From Gammaproteobacteria bacterium (GTDB taxonomy: Bacteria; Pseudomonadota; Gammaproteobacteria; Xanthomonadales; SZUA-36): a stretch of DNA of 64,000 nt. The position numbers and the translations under genes are program-made. Under the pieces are notes generated by a model that did not search any database, had not been told where the DNA came from, and worked only from the letters and a program-made list of their open reading frames with translations. The DNA lies in NCBI GenBank assembly GCA_024279945.1, contig JAJRRA010000033.1:1-64000 (forward strand). The letters run 5' to 3'. This document shows, piece by piece, positions 9,036-18,215 of this stretch; within the stretch, counting starts at the first letter, position 1; every line of letters starts with the position of its first letter.

Positions 9036-9748
9036 CGGCATTTGACCCGGCCGTTATGGTCACCGCATTTCTTGCCGGACTGCTAGGCAGCGGGCATTGT
9101 TTTGGTATGTGTGGGGGTATTGCCGCCGGTCTTGGCGCAATTTCACCGGCAGGCCGCTTGAGTGATTCTCGTTCCGTGAACTTCGCGCCGGCTTTCCAGT
9201 TCAACTCCGGGCGCCTGCTCAGCTATGCCCTGTTAGGTTTACTGGCCGGTGGTGTGTTTGGAACACTCGGCGACTGGACCGCCCTGGGCCGGTGGTTGAG
9301 GCTACTCACGGCCTTGCTCATCCTGGCGGTAGGCCTGCGTTTCCTGGTCAACTGGCGGGGGACGGGGTTCATTGAGCGTGGTGGTGCAGCCCTGTGGAAA
9401 CGTATCCTGCCCTGGGCTGTGCGTGCCAGCAAACGCCGGGACTGGATGGGGCGGCTTTTCCTCGGGCTCTGCTGGGGTCTGCTCCCGTGTGGGCTGGTCT
9501 ATACCATACTGCTCACGGCGGCTTCTACCGGTAGTCTGTTGGGCGGTGCGGTCACCATGCTTTCGTTCGGCGCCGGTACCTTGCCAGCCATGCTGGGGCT
9601 GACTTTGGCAGCCCCGGCACTAGCCAGCATGTTGCAGGACAAAACCGTACGCCGCATTGTTGGTTTTGCACTGGTCATACTGGCTGTCTGGACGCTATTT
9701 ATGATATGGAATTCGATGCAGGGAAGCGCTCATTCTCTGTCACATTAG
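9032..9748 (+). CDS. SafE/TauE-type membrane protein of the cbb3 locus
   Basis: A 238-residue polytopic membrane protein of the sulfite exporter TauE/SafE superfamily (DsbD_2-like). Visible features are the opening GLLGSGHCFGMCGG with conserved His and Cys, and LCWGLLPCGLVYT near residue 150 with a second Cys-Pro-type motif; about six helices are predicted. Proteins of this kind regularly end cbb3 assembly operons in Gammaproteobacteria and are thought to act in copper or thiol handling. Sulfite export is not shown. It overlaps ccoS by 4 bases. Confidence 0.85.
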   Translation: MTAFDPAVMVTAFLAGLLGSGHCFGMCGGIAAGLGAISPAGRLSDSRSVNFAPAFQFNSGRLLSYALLGLLAGGVFGTLGDWTALGRWLRLLTALLILAVGLRFLVNWRGTGFIERGGAALWKRILPWAVRASKRRDWMGRLFLGLCWGLLPCGLVYTILLTAASTGSLLGGAVTMLSFGAGTLPAMLGLTLAAPALASMLQDKTVRRIVGFALVILAVWTLFMIWNSMQGSAHSLSH

Positions 9749-9850
9749 TTTAATTCCAGCCATTCAATTGGGGTAAGATGCATGAAACAATTTTAACCTC
9801 ACAATATTTACAATAAGTTGGCCTGAAAATTTGATTTTTGGAGAAATAGT

Positions 9851-10696
9851 ATGAAGAAGGGAACATCTTTATCAATGACATTCATTTTCGTATGGATGTT
9901 TTCAGGTGCGTTGCTGGCACAGGACTTTGAATATCATCCAGCACTTTCAGATAACTTTACTCTGATGCTGGGTGCATTTGACTCAGACAACTCTTTTAAA
10001 ATTTCGGCCAACGGCAGTATCAACGACGGGATCGAAAGTCAAATAGATTTTATTGACAAACTGGGTGTCGATGGAAGGTCAACTTTATTCAATGGTCAGT
10101 TGCGTTGGAAATTCGGCAGGGACAGAAAATGGTCGCTATGGGGGCAGTACTTTGAAAACAGCGCAAGCGGCAAAGCCGTATTAACCGAGGACATAGACTG
10201 GCAGGACGTTGTCTTCCGCGAGGGCTCATTTGTTGGGGCCGGTGTGAAAATGGCAGTCACCCGGCTATTTTTGGGCCGTAGCTTTATCAAAAACAAACAG
10301 CATGATTTTGGCGCAGGCATCGGTATCCATAACCTGGATCTGAATGTCTTTGTCGAAGGAGATATTGCAGTCAATGATCAATCTGCAGAATTCTTTCGGG
10401 GTGATGCAAACAAGAGCCAGCCCCTGCCTAATGTGGGCGTCTGGTATAACTATTCCCCCTTCAGGAAATGGTTGATCCACACCCGGGTAGACTGGATCAG
10501 CGCCAATATCGGTGACTATAACGGTACGCTTTGGAATACCTCGCTCGGGGTCAACTTCCAGGCTTTCCGTCACGTTGGTTTTGACCTGTCGTACCAGTAT
10601 TTCAATTTGAATCTCAGTGTTGAAAAAACAGACTGGCGGGGTGAGGTTGACCTGACTTACAGTGGTCCGGTGCTTGCCGTTACCGCCAACTGGTAA
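9851..10696 (+). CDS. Outer-membrane beta-barrel-like protein, unknown function
   Basis: 281 residues with a signal peptide (about 1-23, ending ALLAQ). The mature sequence alternates polar and hydrophobic residues, with many aromatic residues in the second half, and ends in ...VTANW with a terminal aromatic, as expected for an outer-membrane barrel. It shows repeated SLWGQYF / VGFDLSYQYF type strands. A ribosome site (GGAG) precedes ATG 9851. I do not recognise a specific family. It stands alone between the cbb3 locus and the MFS gene and is followed by a terminator. Confidence 0.65.
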   Translation: MKKGTSLSMTFIFVWMFSGALLAQDFEYHPALSDNFTLMLGAFDSDNSFKISANGSINDGIESQIDFIDKLGVDGRSTLFNGQLRWKFGRDRKWSLWGQYFENSASGKAVLTEDIDWQDVVFREGSFVGAGVKMAVTRLFLGRSFIKNKQHDFGAGIGIHNLDLNVFVEGDIAVNDQSAEFFRGDANKSQPLPNVGVWYNYSPFRKWLIHTRVDWISANIGDYNGTLWNTSLGVNFQAFRHVGFDLSYQYFNLNLSVEKTDWRGEVDLTYSGPVLAVTANW

Positions 10697-10710
10697 GCCG
10701 TTGAATATAC

Positions 10711-10742
10711 GCTGCCGCCGGTAACGGCGGCTGGACATTTTT
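10711..10742 (+). terminator. Rho-independent terminator after the barrel gene
   Basis: GCCGCC-GGTAAC-GGCGGC forms a 6-bp GC stem 17 bases after the stop, followed after a few bases by ATTTTT. It closes the 9851-10696 gene just before the MFS transporter. Confidence 0.65.
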
Positions 10743-10759
10743 ACACAATCGCAGGAATA

Positions 10760-11956
10760 ATGAGGAATCTCCCACTTCCTGTGTGGCGCCTCGTATTCGC
10801 CTACGCCCTGATGATGGCGGGCGTTTCAATGATGGTTCTCATCGCCGGAATTATTGGAACAGAGTTTGCACCTTCAGAGGGCCTGGCTACTCTGCCCATC
10901 GCCCTGGGTGTCGTAGGTGTTGCATCCTCGACGCTACCGACTGGCAAATTGCTTCACCGGTTTGGCCGCCGGCCGGTATTTATTGTTTATGCGCTTCTCG
11001 CAATTTGTGCCGCTGCAGTGGCGTCTGCCAGCCTGGTCCTCAATCTTTTTTCAGGTTTTTGCCTGGCCGGTTTCCTGATGGGCTGGTCGGCTGCAGCGGG
11101 TCACCAGTACCGTTTTGCAGCCCTTGAACTGGTCTCTGCTGAGCTTGCGCCGAAAGCAACTTCCGTTTTGCTGCTGGGTGGAATTCTATCTGCGTTTGTG
11201 GGTCCTGAACTAGCAGTTTACGGGCAGAATATGCTTGCCACGGAATTTGCGGGTTCTTTCCTGCTGTTGGCAGGTAGCTACACCGTCGGCCTGGTGATCA
11301 TCAGCTTTCACCACGACCATACCGTAGTAAATTACAAATACCAATCCAAGGGGCGACCTTTGAGAATAATTCTGCGCTCACCGCCGGTCATTCTCGCTAT
11401 TTGCTCCTCGGCTCTGGCGTATGGCGTTATGACGCTTGTAATGACCGCCACGCCGATCAGCATGCACAATGATTCAGGACTCAGTCTGGAGGCCACTAAA
11501 TCCGTCATCCAGTCACATATCGTGGCGATGTATCTCCCATCCCTGATCTTTGCCTGGCTGTTCGGTAAATTCGGTCTGAGGGGTTTGTTATGGGCCGGGG
11601 TGGCTATCTACCTGGCCTGTCTGTGGGTTGCATTGATCGATACTGGGTTTATTCATTACTGGCTGTCCATGGTCCTGTTGGGAATCGGCTGGAATTTCCT
11701 GTTCCTCAGCGGCACCAATCTACTGCCTTATGGCTACCGGCCGGAAGAACGCTTTCGGGTACAGTCCGTCAACGATTTCCTGGTGTTTTCCGTCCAGGCC
11801 ATCGCAGCTTTGGGTTCCGGGTGGTTCCTGTATCACTGGCAGTGGCGGGGTCTGGTGGGGGTTGGGGTAGCGATGACCCTGGGTTTTGCGTGTTTACTCT
11901 GGTTTAGCAGGGCAATCGACCACACTTCGTCAACGCAGTCGCTTAACAGGTCCTAA
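10760..11956 (+). CDS. MFS transporter
   Basis: A 398-residue major facilitator with about twelve membrane helices. The cytoplasmic loop between helices 2 and 3 reads GKLLHRFGRRPVF, matching the MFS motif G-x3-D/H-R-x-G-R-R. The central loop includes the polar stretch FHHDHTVVNYKYQ. The substrate cannot be told from sequence. Its 3' end overlaps the convergent kinase gene by 4 bases. Confidence 0.85.
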   Translation: MRNLPLPVWRLVFAYALMMAGVSMMVLIAGIIGTEFAPSEGLATLPIALGVVGVASSTLPTGKLLHRFGRRPVFIVYALLAICAAAVASASLVLNLFSGFCLAGFLMGWSAAAGHQYRFAALELVSAELAPKATSVLLLGGILSAFVGPELAVYGQNMLATEFAGSFLLLAGSYTVGLVIISFHHDHTVVNYKYQSKGRPLRIILRSPPVILAICSSALAYGVMTLVMTATPISMHNDSGLSLEATKSVIQSHIVAMYLPSLIFAWLFGKFGLRGLLWAGVAIYLACLWVALIDTGFIHYWLSMVLLGIGWNFLFLSGTNLLPYGYRPEERFRVQSVNDFLVFSVQAIAALGSGWFLYHWQWRGLVGVGVAMTLGFACLLWFSRAIDHTSSTQSLNRS

Positions 11957-12894
11957 TACGCATAGCGTTGCAAAATGCGCTTGCTCTGATCGAAGTACCC
12001 TCCGCCGAACAGGTTCAAGTGGTTCAGAAGGTGATAAAGCTGATAGAGCGGCAGGCGTTCTTCATGCCCAGGGGCCAGGGGCCAGACCTCGGCATAAGCC
12101 GTGTAGAACGATGGATCGAAACCTCCGAAGAGCCGTGTCATCGCCAGATCAGCCTCCCGATGCCCGTAATAAACGGCGGGATCGATCAGGCAGGCTTCGC
12201 CGCGATCATCCACCACAAAATTGCCGCTCCAAAGATCACCGTGCAGCAGGCCGGGAGGCTCAATCGCTGCAGCCAGAAGTTCCATAATCCGCTGCTCAGC
12301 CCGATCCAGCATGTGCCCAAGATCGCTGTCATAGCCTTTGTTTAGCGCCAGGCGTACCTGGAAGCGCAAACGACGTTCCATGAAGAACAAAGGCCATGTG
12401 GATCCATCATCAGCAGCCTCACTCCACGGGCCGTCCAGAGGTTCGTTCAGCTGCCTGGTGGAACCAATGAAATTATCGTGCTTGAAGCCACAGGCTTTAC
12501 CCCGATGCTGATGTAATTTTGCGAAGTTGTGACCAAAAGCCACAAAAAAATCATGCTTCTTCGGCACTTGCCGGATCATTTCCAGCACCAGTGTCCGCTC
12601 GTTAACCGCAAGTACTTGCGGCACGCGGATGGCCGCAGCCCTGGCCAGAGCACACAGACCTTCTGCTTCACGTTCAAACATTTCAGCCTGAAACATTCCA
12701 GACACTTCCGGTACGCTTTTCACAAAAACTTCGGAGCCGTCTGCAAAGCATGCTATGCGGGCGTTTGCGATACACCCACCAGTGATTCCCGTCAGCTTGA
12801 CAGGTGCACCGCGATTGAGCGTATCGAGGATAGAGGGGTAGTCTGTGATCACTGCATTATCAATCTTCAACTCTGTCGCAGCAGGTTCGCACAC
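11953..12894 (-). CDS. Fructosamine/ribulosamine 3-kinase family protein
   Basis: A small-molecule kinase of the FN3K family that phosphorylates sugar adducts on protein amines so that they fall off, 313 residues. The family hallmarks are present: GGCIANARI near the N-terminus, FVKSVP, HGDLWSGNF with the catalytic Asp, and LIDPAVYYGHREADLAM. It is the second gene of a pair with a low-molecular-weight phosphatase, a linkage known for bacterial ribulosamine kinases. GTG 12894 gives a 28-base overlap with the phosphatase; TTG 12870, overlapping its stop as TTGA, is an alternative start. Confidence 0.88.
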   Translation of the reverse strand: MCEPAATELKIDNAVITDYPSILDTLNRGAPVKLTGITGGCIANARIACFADGSEVFVKSVPEVSGMFQAEMFEREAEGLCALARAAAIRVPQVLAVNERTLVLEMIRQVPKKHDFFVAFGHNFAKLHQHRGKACGFKHDNFIGSTRQLNEPLDGPWSEAADDGSTWPLFFMERRLRFQVRLALNKGYDSDLGHMLDRAEQRIMELLAAAIEPPGLLHGDLWSGNFVVDDRGEACLIDPAVYYGHREADLAMTRLFGGFDPSFYTAYAEVWPLAPGHEERLPLYQLYHLLNHLNLFGGGYFDQSKRILQRYAY

Positions 12895-13319
12895 GCATCC
12901 TCGAGGATGTCAATCACCTCATGAAAACCCGCTTCTCCGCCGTAGTACGGATCGGGAACTTCGCTTACATTAAACACCTGGCAATAATCACACATACGCA
13001 CAAGCTCCGCCCCCGAACCGGCACTCAGTGCACACACATCGTGAAAATTTGCATCATCCATGGCGACAATCAGATCAAAGTGGTCAAAGTCAGCGGGGTT
13101 GATCTGCCGCGCAATGCTATCGAGCCGGTATCCCCGTTTGTCTGCTACGGATCGCATGCGATGATCAGCCCTGTTTCCGGTGTGGTAGGCGGCGGTTCCC
13201 GCCGAATCGATCTCAAATCCGGAGCACCTTCCCGCATCGGAAACGAGCTTTTTGAACACGGCCTCCGCAGTCGGCGAGCGACAAATATTGCCCAGACAAA
13301 CAAAAAGAATGGATTTCAT
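12867..13319 (-). CDS. Low-molecular-weight protein tyrosine phosphatase family protein
   Basis: 150 residues with the P-loop CLGNICRSPTA near the N-terminus (C-x5-R-S) and the general acid motif DPYYGG at about 122-127. It is a complete member of the LMW-PTP family. Relatives encoded next to fructosamine-kinase homologues have been shown to act on ribulosamine or erythrulosamine 5-phosphates, so a role in protein deglycation is at least as likely here as tyrosine dephosphorylation (inference from the neighbour). It lies directly upstream of, and overlaps, the kinase. Confidence 0.9.
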   Translation of the reverse strand: MKSILFVCLGNICRSPTAEAVFKKLVSDAGRCSGFEIDSAGTAAYHTGNRADHRMRSVADKRGYRLDSIARQINPADFDHFDLIVAMDDANFHDVCALSAGSGAELVRMCDYCQVFNVSEVPDPYYGGEAGFHEVIDILEDACANLLRQS

Positions 13320-13468
13320 ATGCTGTAGGCTACCAAAGTGAGCGGTGGTATTGAAAGCAGTATGGTTTTCTGGAACCGCACTGGTAACAGACCACCGAAG
13401 GAATTAGAGTTGTCGGCGCGGTGGCAGCACCGTGACTGTTCGCAACGCTTCACCAGGGGAAATTCACT

Positions 13469-14545
13469 ATGAGCACAGCAAATCAAGCTTCTGAAGATCA
13501 GGCCTTTGTGCGCAGATCACTGGCGGCCGCCATCCAGATCGGGCTGATTTTCCTGCTCGCCAGCTGGTGCCTGAAAATTATCTACCCGTTTATCGGGCTG
13601 GTGACATGGGCTGCAATCATCGCGGTTGCCCTCTATCCGTTGCAACAGAAATTAAGCAGCAAAATAGGGGGGCGTGAAAAGTGGTCTGCCACCCTTATTG
13701 TACTGATTGGACTCAGCATATTGATCGCTCCCACCTGGTCATTGACGGGATCCAGTATAGAAACTGCGCAAAAGCTCGCGGCCGGACTGGAAGCGGGAAC
13801 ACTAACCGTTCCACCGCCGAATGAAAAAGTCGCGGAGTGGCCGCTTATCGGTAAAGATGTTCATAAGTTGTGGAGCGATGCTGCAGACAACCTGGAGGAG
13901 ACTCTTCACAAGTATTCCGGGCAGGTCAGGGCGTTCAGCAGTTGGCTGCTGAGTACAGTGGCGAGCACCACTATGGGTATTCTGGGGTTTGCAATCTCCA
14001 TCATTATTGCCGGTGTTTTCATGGTTGGAGCACGGACCAGTTACAAATCCTTCAGGGCGGTAGGGTATCGCCTGGCGGGAGAGCAGGGCGCCAATTTCAC
14101 TGACCTTGCAGTTGCCACGGTCAGAAGTGTTGCCAAAGGTGTACTGGGTGTGGCTTGCATTCAGACGCTGTTGGCAGCAATCGGTTTGCTGGTGATGGAT
14201 GTTCCCGGTGCCGGAATATGGGCGGCAATCGTGCTGTTGCTGGCCATTATGCAGTTACCTCCGTTGCTGGTGCTGGGCCCGATCGCGGTGTGGATATTTT
14301 CAACGGCTGAACCCTTACCGGCTACGATATTCCTCGTTTACTCGCTGCTGGTCAGCTTCAGTGACGCGATTCTCAAGCCCATGCTACTCGGACGTGGCGT
14401 AGATGCTCCGATGCTGGTGATTTTGTTGGGTGCCATCGGCGGTATGATTTTGTCCGGCATTATCGGCTTGTTTATCGGTGCGGTAATCCTCGCTTTGGGC
14501 TACAAACTCTTCATGTTCTGGTTGAATCCCACCGAAACAAGATAA
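13469..14545 (+). CDS. AI-2E family transporter (PerM-like)
   Basis: A 358-residue polytopic membrane protein of the AI-2 exporter/PerM family. It has paired N-terminal helices, a soluble segment (about 95-165), and a C-terminal block of helices with KPMLLGRGVDAPMLVILLGAI, the most conserved part of the family. Members carry diverse substrates and a few are sodium/proton antiporters, so signal export is not implied. AGGGGA precedes ATG 13469. The last base of its stop is shared with the ATG of the next gene. Confidence 0.85.
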   Translation: MSTANQASEDQAFVRRSLAAAIQIGLIFLLASWCLKIIYPFIGLVTWAAIIAVALYPLQQKLSSKIGGREKWSATLIVLIGLSILIAPTWSLTGSSIETAQKLAAGLEAGTLTVPPPNEKVAEWPLIGKDVHKLWSDAADNLEETLHKYSGQVRAFSSWLLSTVASTTMGILGFAISIIIAGVFMVGARTSYKSFRAVGYRLAGEQGANFTDLAVATVRSVAKGVLGVACIQTLLAAIGLLVMDVPGAGIWAAIVLLLAIMQLPPLLVLGPIAVWIFSTAEPLPATIFLVYSLLVSFSDAILKPMLLGRGVDAPMLVILLGAIGGMILSGIIGLFIGAVILALGYKLFMFWLNPTETR

Positions 14546-16140
14546 TGAAAATAAATAAAAATATTTGCTTTTCACTGTTGGTTTTTCTATTGCTGGTAAA
14601 TAGTTCGGCGCTGGCCCTGGAAAAAATATCCGGCGAAAAAGTGGAGACGGCGGCGGCGATCAATCAAGGCCCTGAGGACGCGCTAAACCGCGGTACGCCG
14701 CGCGGCAGCATCATTGGATTCCTTCAGGCCTGCGCGGAGTTTGATTTTGAAAAAGCAGCAGAATACCTGGACCTGCGAAATCTTCCGCAAGAAGCAGAGG
14801 CAATTGGTGGTCCGGAATTGGCACGGCAATTAAACCATGTGCTGTCGCGTGCAGTGTGGCTGGACGATTACACCGTGAGTGACAACCCGGATGGCGTGAA
14901 GGGCGATGGCCTGCCGGACTACCGCGACCAGTTGGTTGTTATCAAGACCCACGATGGCAACGTGCCGATCTGGATGCAGCACGTACCCCGTGGCGACGGT
15001 GAATTGATATGGAAGCTCTCCAACCGCAGTGTTGCACTGATTCCGGAACTCTATGACGAATTCAGTTATCCGCCGGCTATTGAACGTATTCGCGGCTGGT
15101 TCCCGGAAGATGCATCATTTCTCGGGGTCGAAGCTTTCAAGTGGTTCATTATCATCGTTATTGTATTGTTGAGCTGGCCTATATTTTATATTCTGGGTCT
15201 ATTGCTGACGCGCTTGTTCAGCTCTCCCGCCAGCCCCACTTATCCACTGTGGCGCAAGGTCATGACCGGTCCGATGGTGGCCGTGGCCATATTGACTCTT
15301 GTCAGTTTTACCATTGCCAGACTGGGTATAGGCACCAAAGCCCAGGAAATCATGGAAGCTAAAACCCTGATCACCCTGGTTCTGGTCTGGGCCATGTGGA
15401 CCATTATTTCCCTGTTCAAGAAACACCAGCAGGAAAAGTTGACTAAACTCGGTCGACCCGGTGCGGCGAAATTGATGCAGCCCATGACCACCTTCGTGCG
15501 AATGCTGGTGGTATTGATGGGCACATTGTTCTGGCTGAATAACATCGGGGTCAATATCAGTACTCTTTTGGCCGGCCTCGGTGTGGGCGGCCTGGCCCTG
15601 GCCCTGGCGCTGCAAAAGCCACTGGAGGACATGATGGGCGCCCTGACCCTGTTTACCCAGGCGCCGATCAGGGTAGGGGACCTGTGCCGCTACGGGACTA
15701 TTGTCGGTGAAGTAGAAGACATTGGCCTGAGAAACACGCGGATACGCACGCTGACCAACACCCTGGTGCATATTCCCAACGCACGCATTGCTCACATTGA
15801 AATTGAGAATTTTGCAGCACGCACAAAGATTCGTTTCTGGCCGACATTACGCTTGCGATATGACACCACAGCAGACCAGCTACGTGCGCTTATCAATGAC
15901 ATTCGGGAAATGCTCGAGAACCACGAGAGAGTCCATGATGACCCCGTGCGCGTCCGCTTTACCGAATTCGACGATGACGCCATCCTGATTAAAGTACATT
16001 GCTTCCTCAAAACTACCAATTTCCCTGAATCTCTTGAGATAGGCGAGGATCTGAATTTCAGAATAATGGAAATTGTTCAGAATCAGGGCGCTAAATTTGC
16101 CTTGCCGGGCAAGTCGATCTACATGGAAGAAACCAGCTAA
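14545..16140 (+). CDS. MscS-family mechanosensitive channel
   Basis: 531 residues. A signal peptide (about 1-25, ending SSALA) and a periplasmic domain of about 180 residues precede several membrane helices. The pore helix region GVNISTLLAGLGVGGLALAL and the following KPLEDMMGALTLF and APIRVGDLC are the MscS signature, and the cytoplasmic beta/alpha domain completes the C-terminus. It likely opens on hypo-osmotic shock. It is coupled to the upstream permease and is the last host gene before the dif site and prophage. Confidence 0.9.
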   Translation: MKINKNICFSLLVFLLLVNSSALALEKISGEKVETAAAINQGPEDALNRGTPRGSIIGFLQACAEFDFEKAAEYLDLRNLPQEAEAIGGPELARQLNHVLSRAVWLDDYTVSDNPDGVKGDGLPDYRDQLVVIKTHDGNVPIWMQHVPRGDGELIWKLSNRSVALIPELYDEFSYPPAIERIRGWFPEDASFLGVEAFKWFIIIVIVLLSWPIFYILGLLLTRLFSSPASPTYPLWRKVMTGPMVAVAILTLVSFTIARLGIGTKAQEIMEAKTLITLVLVWAMWTIISLFKKHQQEKLTKLGRPGAAKLMQPMTTFVRMLVVLMGTLFWLNNIGVNISTLLAGLGVGGLALALALQKPLEDMMGALTLFTQAPIRVGDLCRYGTIVGEVEDIGLRNTRIRTLTNTLVHIPNARIAHIEIENFAARTKIRFWPTLRLRYDTTADQLRALINDIREMLENHERVHDDPVRVRFTEFDDDAILIKVHCFLKTTNFPESLEIGEDLNFRIMEIVQNQGAKFALPGKSIYMEETS

Positions 16141-16193
16141 CCGTCACCTTCCCCGGAACTATTACAAATTTCGCGGGTTTTTGTACTTCGCTA

Positions 16194-16221
16194 TATGCGT
16201 ATAATGTATATTATGTAAAAT
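16194..16221 (+). other. dif site / left prophage junction (attL)
   Basis: XerC arm TATGCGTATAA (16194-16204), centre TGTATA (16205-16210), XerD arm TTATGTAAAAT (16211-16221). Compared with the E. coli dif (arms GGTGCGCATAA and TTATGTTAAAT, same centre), the XerC arm matches 8 of 11 and the XerD arm 10 of 11. The XerC arm faces the host gene and so is host DNA; the XerD arm faces the prophage and so is phage DNA. The site should still work as dif. Confidence 0.92.
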
Positions 16222-16270
16222 AAGCAATATTGAATATACAACCGACCGACACACCATGTGAGACAATCCC

Positions 16271-16318
16271 CCTGAAAGACCACAACTACCCACGGGACAC
16301 TTTCAGGACAATTTGTCC
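16271..16318. promoter_or_regulatory. Hairpin cluster in the phage intergenic region
   Basis: Two inverted repeats lie between the left junction and the first plus-strand gene: CCTGAAAG (16271-16278) with CTTTCAGG (16300-16307), and the palindrome GGACAATTTGTCC (16306-16318), sharing two bases. Inoviruses keep their plus-strand origin and packaging hairpin in such intergenic regions, so this is the best candidate for one of them. An operator is the alternative. Assignment is by position and symmetry only. Confidence 0.5.
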
Positions 16319-16354
16319 TAGTGAATACCTGATCAATTTCTAAGGGGAAACAGC

Positions 16355-16522
16355 ATGGAAGCTAAAAAAAGACACTGGCAAGGATGGTACTTCGACGATG
16401 AGTACCTGGTATCACCACAAGGCGACAAAACCACCGAACTGGCACAATATGCGTTTTTTTTCTGGCGACAAATGAGAGAATACAAAGATATCCTGTTCAA
16501 ACGGCCAAAACCGGACGATTAA
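16355..16522 (+). CDS. Small phage protein, unknown function
   Basis: 55 residues, highly charged and aromatic (MEAKKRHWQGWYFDDEYLV at the start, ending KRPKPDD). It has no signal peptide or membrane helix. The start is supported by TAAGGGGAAA about eight bases upstream. In the circular phage genome it lies just downstream of the regulator gene and in the same direction, so it may be co-transcribed with it in the lysogen or replicative form. No family recognised. Confidence 0.6.
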   Translation: MEAKKRHWQGWYFDDEYLVSPQGDKTTELAQYAFFFWRQMREYKDILFKRPKPDD

Positions 16523-16626
16523 CCAATTCCTTCAAAATATCGACCGCCTCAGATCAATTCTAAGCGCATAAAATAACACACCCCTGACTCTGGTATTACC
16601 CAATATCGGGACATCCTGTAAAAAGA

Positions 16627-16654
16627 ACCCGCAATAAATTGCGGGTATCTTTTT
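16627..16654. terminator. Bidirectional terminator after the Zot gene
   Basis: ACCCGCAA-TAAA-TTGCGGGT forms an 8-bp stem. It is followed by ATCTTTTT on the plus strand and TCTTTTT on the minus strand. It lies 23 bases beyond the Zot stop and ends the long minus-strand phage operon; read from the other side it ends the 55-residue gene's transcript. Confidence 0.85.
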
Positions 16655-16676
16655 ACCTCTGACCCAGGTAGGGATA

Positions 16677-17852
16677 TCATCGACAAAAGACATGGAACTC
16701 CTGACCGTCAAACTTCACAACGGCGTGACACTTAGAAAGCCCAATGACCGCCGCACCCACTGGACGCGGCAACGCGAACCCCCGAGACCGAAATTTGTAA
16801 ACAGATTGACCATTGCCCACCTGCAAGAACGTTGATATGTACGCCGATAACCAGGGATTCTCAGGCATTTCAACCGCATTTTCATCAACGTATTCTTCAT
16901 CAGGATACAGTTCTTCCAGAGAAAAACCATTTTCATAATCGTTTATCTTATTGTTTTTATTCTGTATTTGTTTTTGCTGCTGCGGATCCCTAACAAGCGT
17001 TTCATCACCCACCCATTTCGAATGGATCCATATACCCAGGATCATGGCCGAAAAAAAAACAAGTACCTTCCCCATTTTGATGCCAAGATATTCATCATAG
17101 ATTTCCCTCAATAACGTTTGATAGGCTTCCTTTTTATCTTTGTACCTTCCTTTTGTGTAATACGGCGGCAACAATTGATAAACCGCCTCACCATCCGATG
17201 GAAAATACTGTTGCCTGGTATCGTAAGAGAACCACAAATCGCGGCCCCTGAATGTTTTTCTCCAGGCTACCGGAGAATCACTTTTACTCCCATACTTACA
17301 CACCGCCATGTGTACCTGAGCCATGTTCCCACCCAGGCCCACGGCCTGAAGTAATCCACCAATGAACGGCAGCCGCAAACGATCAAACCGCATACAATAA
17401 ACAACCATTTCACCAAACATATCGCGAATCTGTTTATCTAAAGTATCGAAATGCTGGACGATGATGGCAATATCCCAACCACGCTTCCTGGAATGGATGC
17501 ACCACTTAATAAATTCTTTTCGGCCTTCTTCCCGATAATCCCGGGAATTCATCGACAACCCACCTTCATCCAGGACGATTAAACCATTCTTCTTTTCATC
17601 GTAGATATTACGACCGCGTACGACTTCAATATGATCATTTCCGCCGCCGATGTCCTGGAAAGATTTTGCCGATAACTGATCTGGTAGCCTATAAACCTCA
17701 GCTTTTTTGTTTTGCCAGCCAAGCATTTCATCCAGCCACAAATCTACATTTGTGGCAACTTTACGACCTTCGATAAGTGCATCGCGGATTAGACCGACAG
17801 CAACAAGGGTTTTTCCCGAACCCAGTTTGCCGGTAACGATAAATACAGACAC
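16677..17852 (-). CDS. zot: Zonular occludens toxin-like phage assembly protein (pI)
   Basis: The morphogenesis ATPase of filamentous phages, 391 residues, which drives extrusion of the virion through the inner membrane. Walker A is GKLGSGKT (residues 8-15), and Walker B-like GLIVLDEGG lies at about 90-98. A single membrane helix at about 257-275 (VLVFFSAMILGIWIHSKW) separates the cytoplasmic ATPase from a periplasmic tail ending ...KCHAVVKFDGQEFHVFCR, with two Cys. Similarity to Zot does not imply toxin activity. It is the last gene of the virion operon, 3 bases after pVI. Confidence 0.93.
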   Translation of the reverse strand: MSVFIVTGKLGSGKTLVAVGLIRDALIEGRKVATNVDLWLDEMLGWQNKKAEVYRLPDQLSAKSFQDIGGGNDHIEVVRGRNIYDEKKNGLIVLDEGGLSMNSRDYREEGRKEFIKWCIHSRKRGWDIAIIVQHFDTLDKQIRDMFGEMVVYCMRFDRLRLPFIGGLLQAVGLGGNMAQVHMAVCKYGSKSDSPVAWRKTFRGRDLWFSYDTRQQYFPSDGEAVYQLLPPYYTKGRYKDKKEAYQTLLREIYDEYLGIKMGKVLVFFSAMILGIWIHSKWVGDETLVRDPQQQKQIQNKNNKINDYENGFSLEELYPDEEYVDENAVEMPENPWLSAYISTFLQVGNGQSVYKFRSRGFALPRPVGAAVIGLSKCHAVVKFDGQEFHVFCR

Positions 17853-17855
17853 GGC

Positions 17856-18215
17856 TTAAAATCCGGTGGTTTTCATCCGAATGACTTGCCAATAGAAATT
17901 CAGCATTGCCATAGAAGCATAAGCCGAAAAAAGTACAGAAAACGCCTCGGCGGTTGATGCCGGCATCAAACAATATCCCCAGGCAAGAACATCGCTGCCA
18001 ATCTGAGTACCGTTAACCTCAGAAAGCACTTGAGTTTGTGCAGTATCAGCCAGAACTTTGATAATGGTATACGCCGCGTTATAAGCAAAAAGGAACGCCG
18101 CTACAGCAGCAATCACCAATACAAAACGAATAGCCATTCGTTGGGCCATGACCAGGAAGCCCATCCCAACATCAACACCCAACGCGCCAAGAATACCAAG
18201 CAATAAAGGAATCAT
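17856..18215 (-). CDS. Minor coat protein pVI-like (DUF2523 type)
   Basis: 119 residues, hydrophobic, with three likely membrane helices; it begins MIPLLLGILGALGVDVGMGF. Position between pIII and pI/Zot and this hydropathy are those of pVI, the coat protein that caps the virion with pIII. ATG 18215 overlaps the pIII stop by 4 bases (ATGA), so this start is preferred over one 18 codons upstream that would lie inside pIII. Confidence 0.82.
   Translation of the reverse strand: MIPLLLGILGALGVDVGMGFLVMAQRMAIRFVLVIAAVAAFLFAYNAAYTIIKVLADTAQTQVLSEVNGTQIGSDVLAWGYCLMPASTAEAFSVLFSAYASMAMLNFYWQVIRMKTTGF

Noticed and set aside
8455-9204. A 249-codon minus-strand frame over ccoI, ccoS and the SafE-like gene
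   Set aside because: It crosses three genuine, coupled genes and has no recognisable domain.
16677-17852. Zot as an enterotoxin gene
   Set aside because: All features are those of the phage assembly ATPase; similarity to Zot is usual for pI of inoviruses and does not show toxicity.
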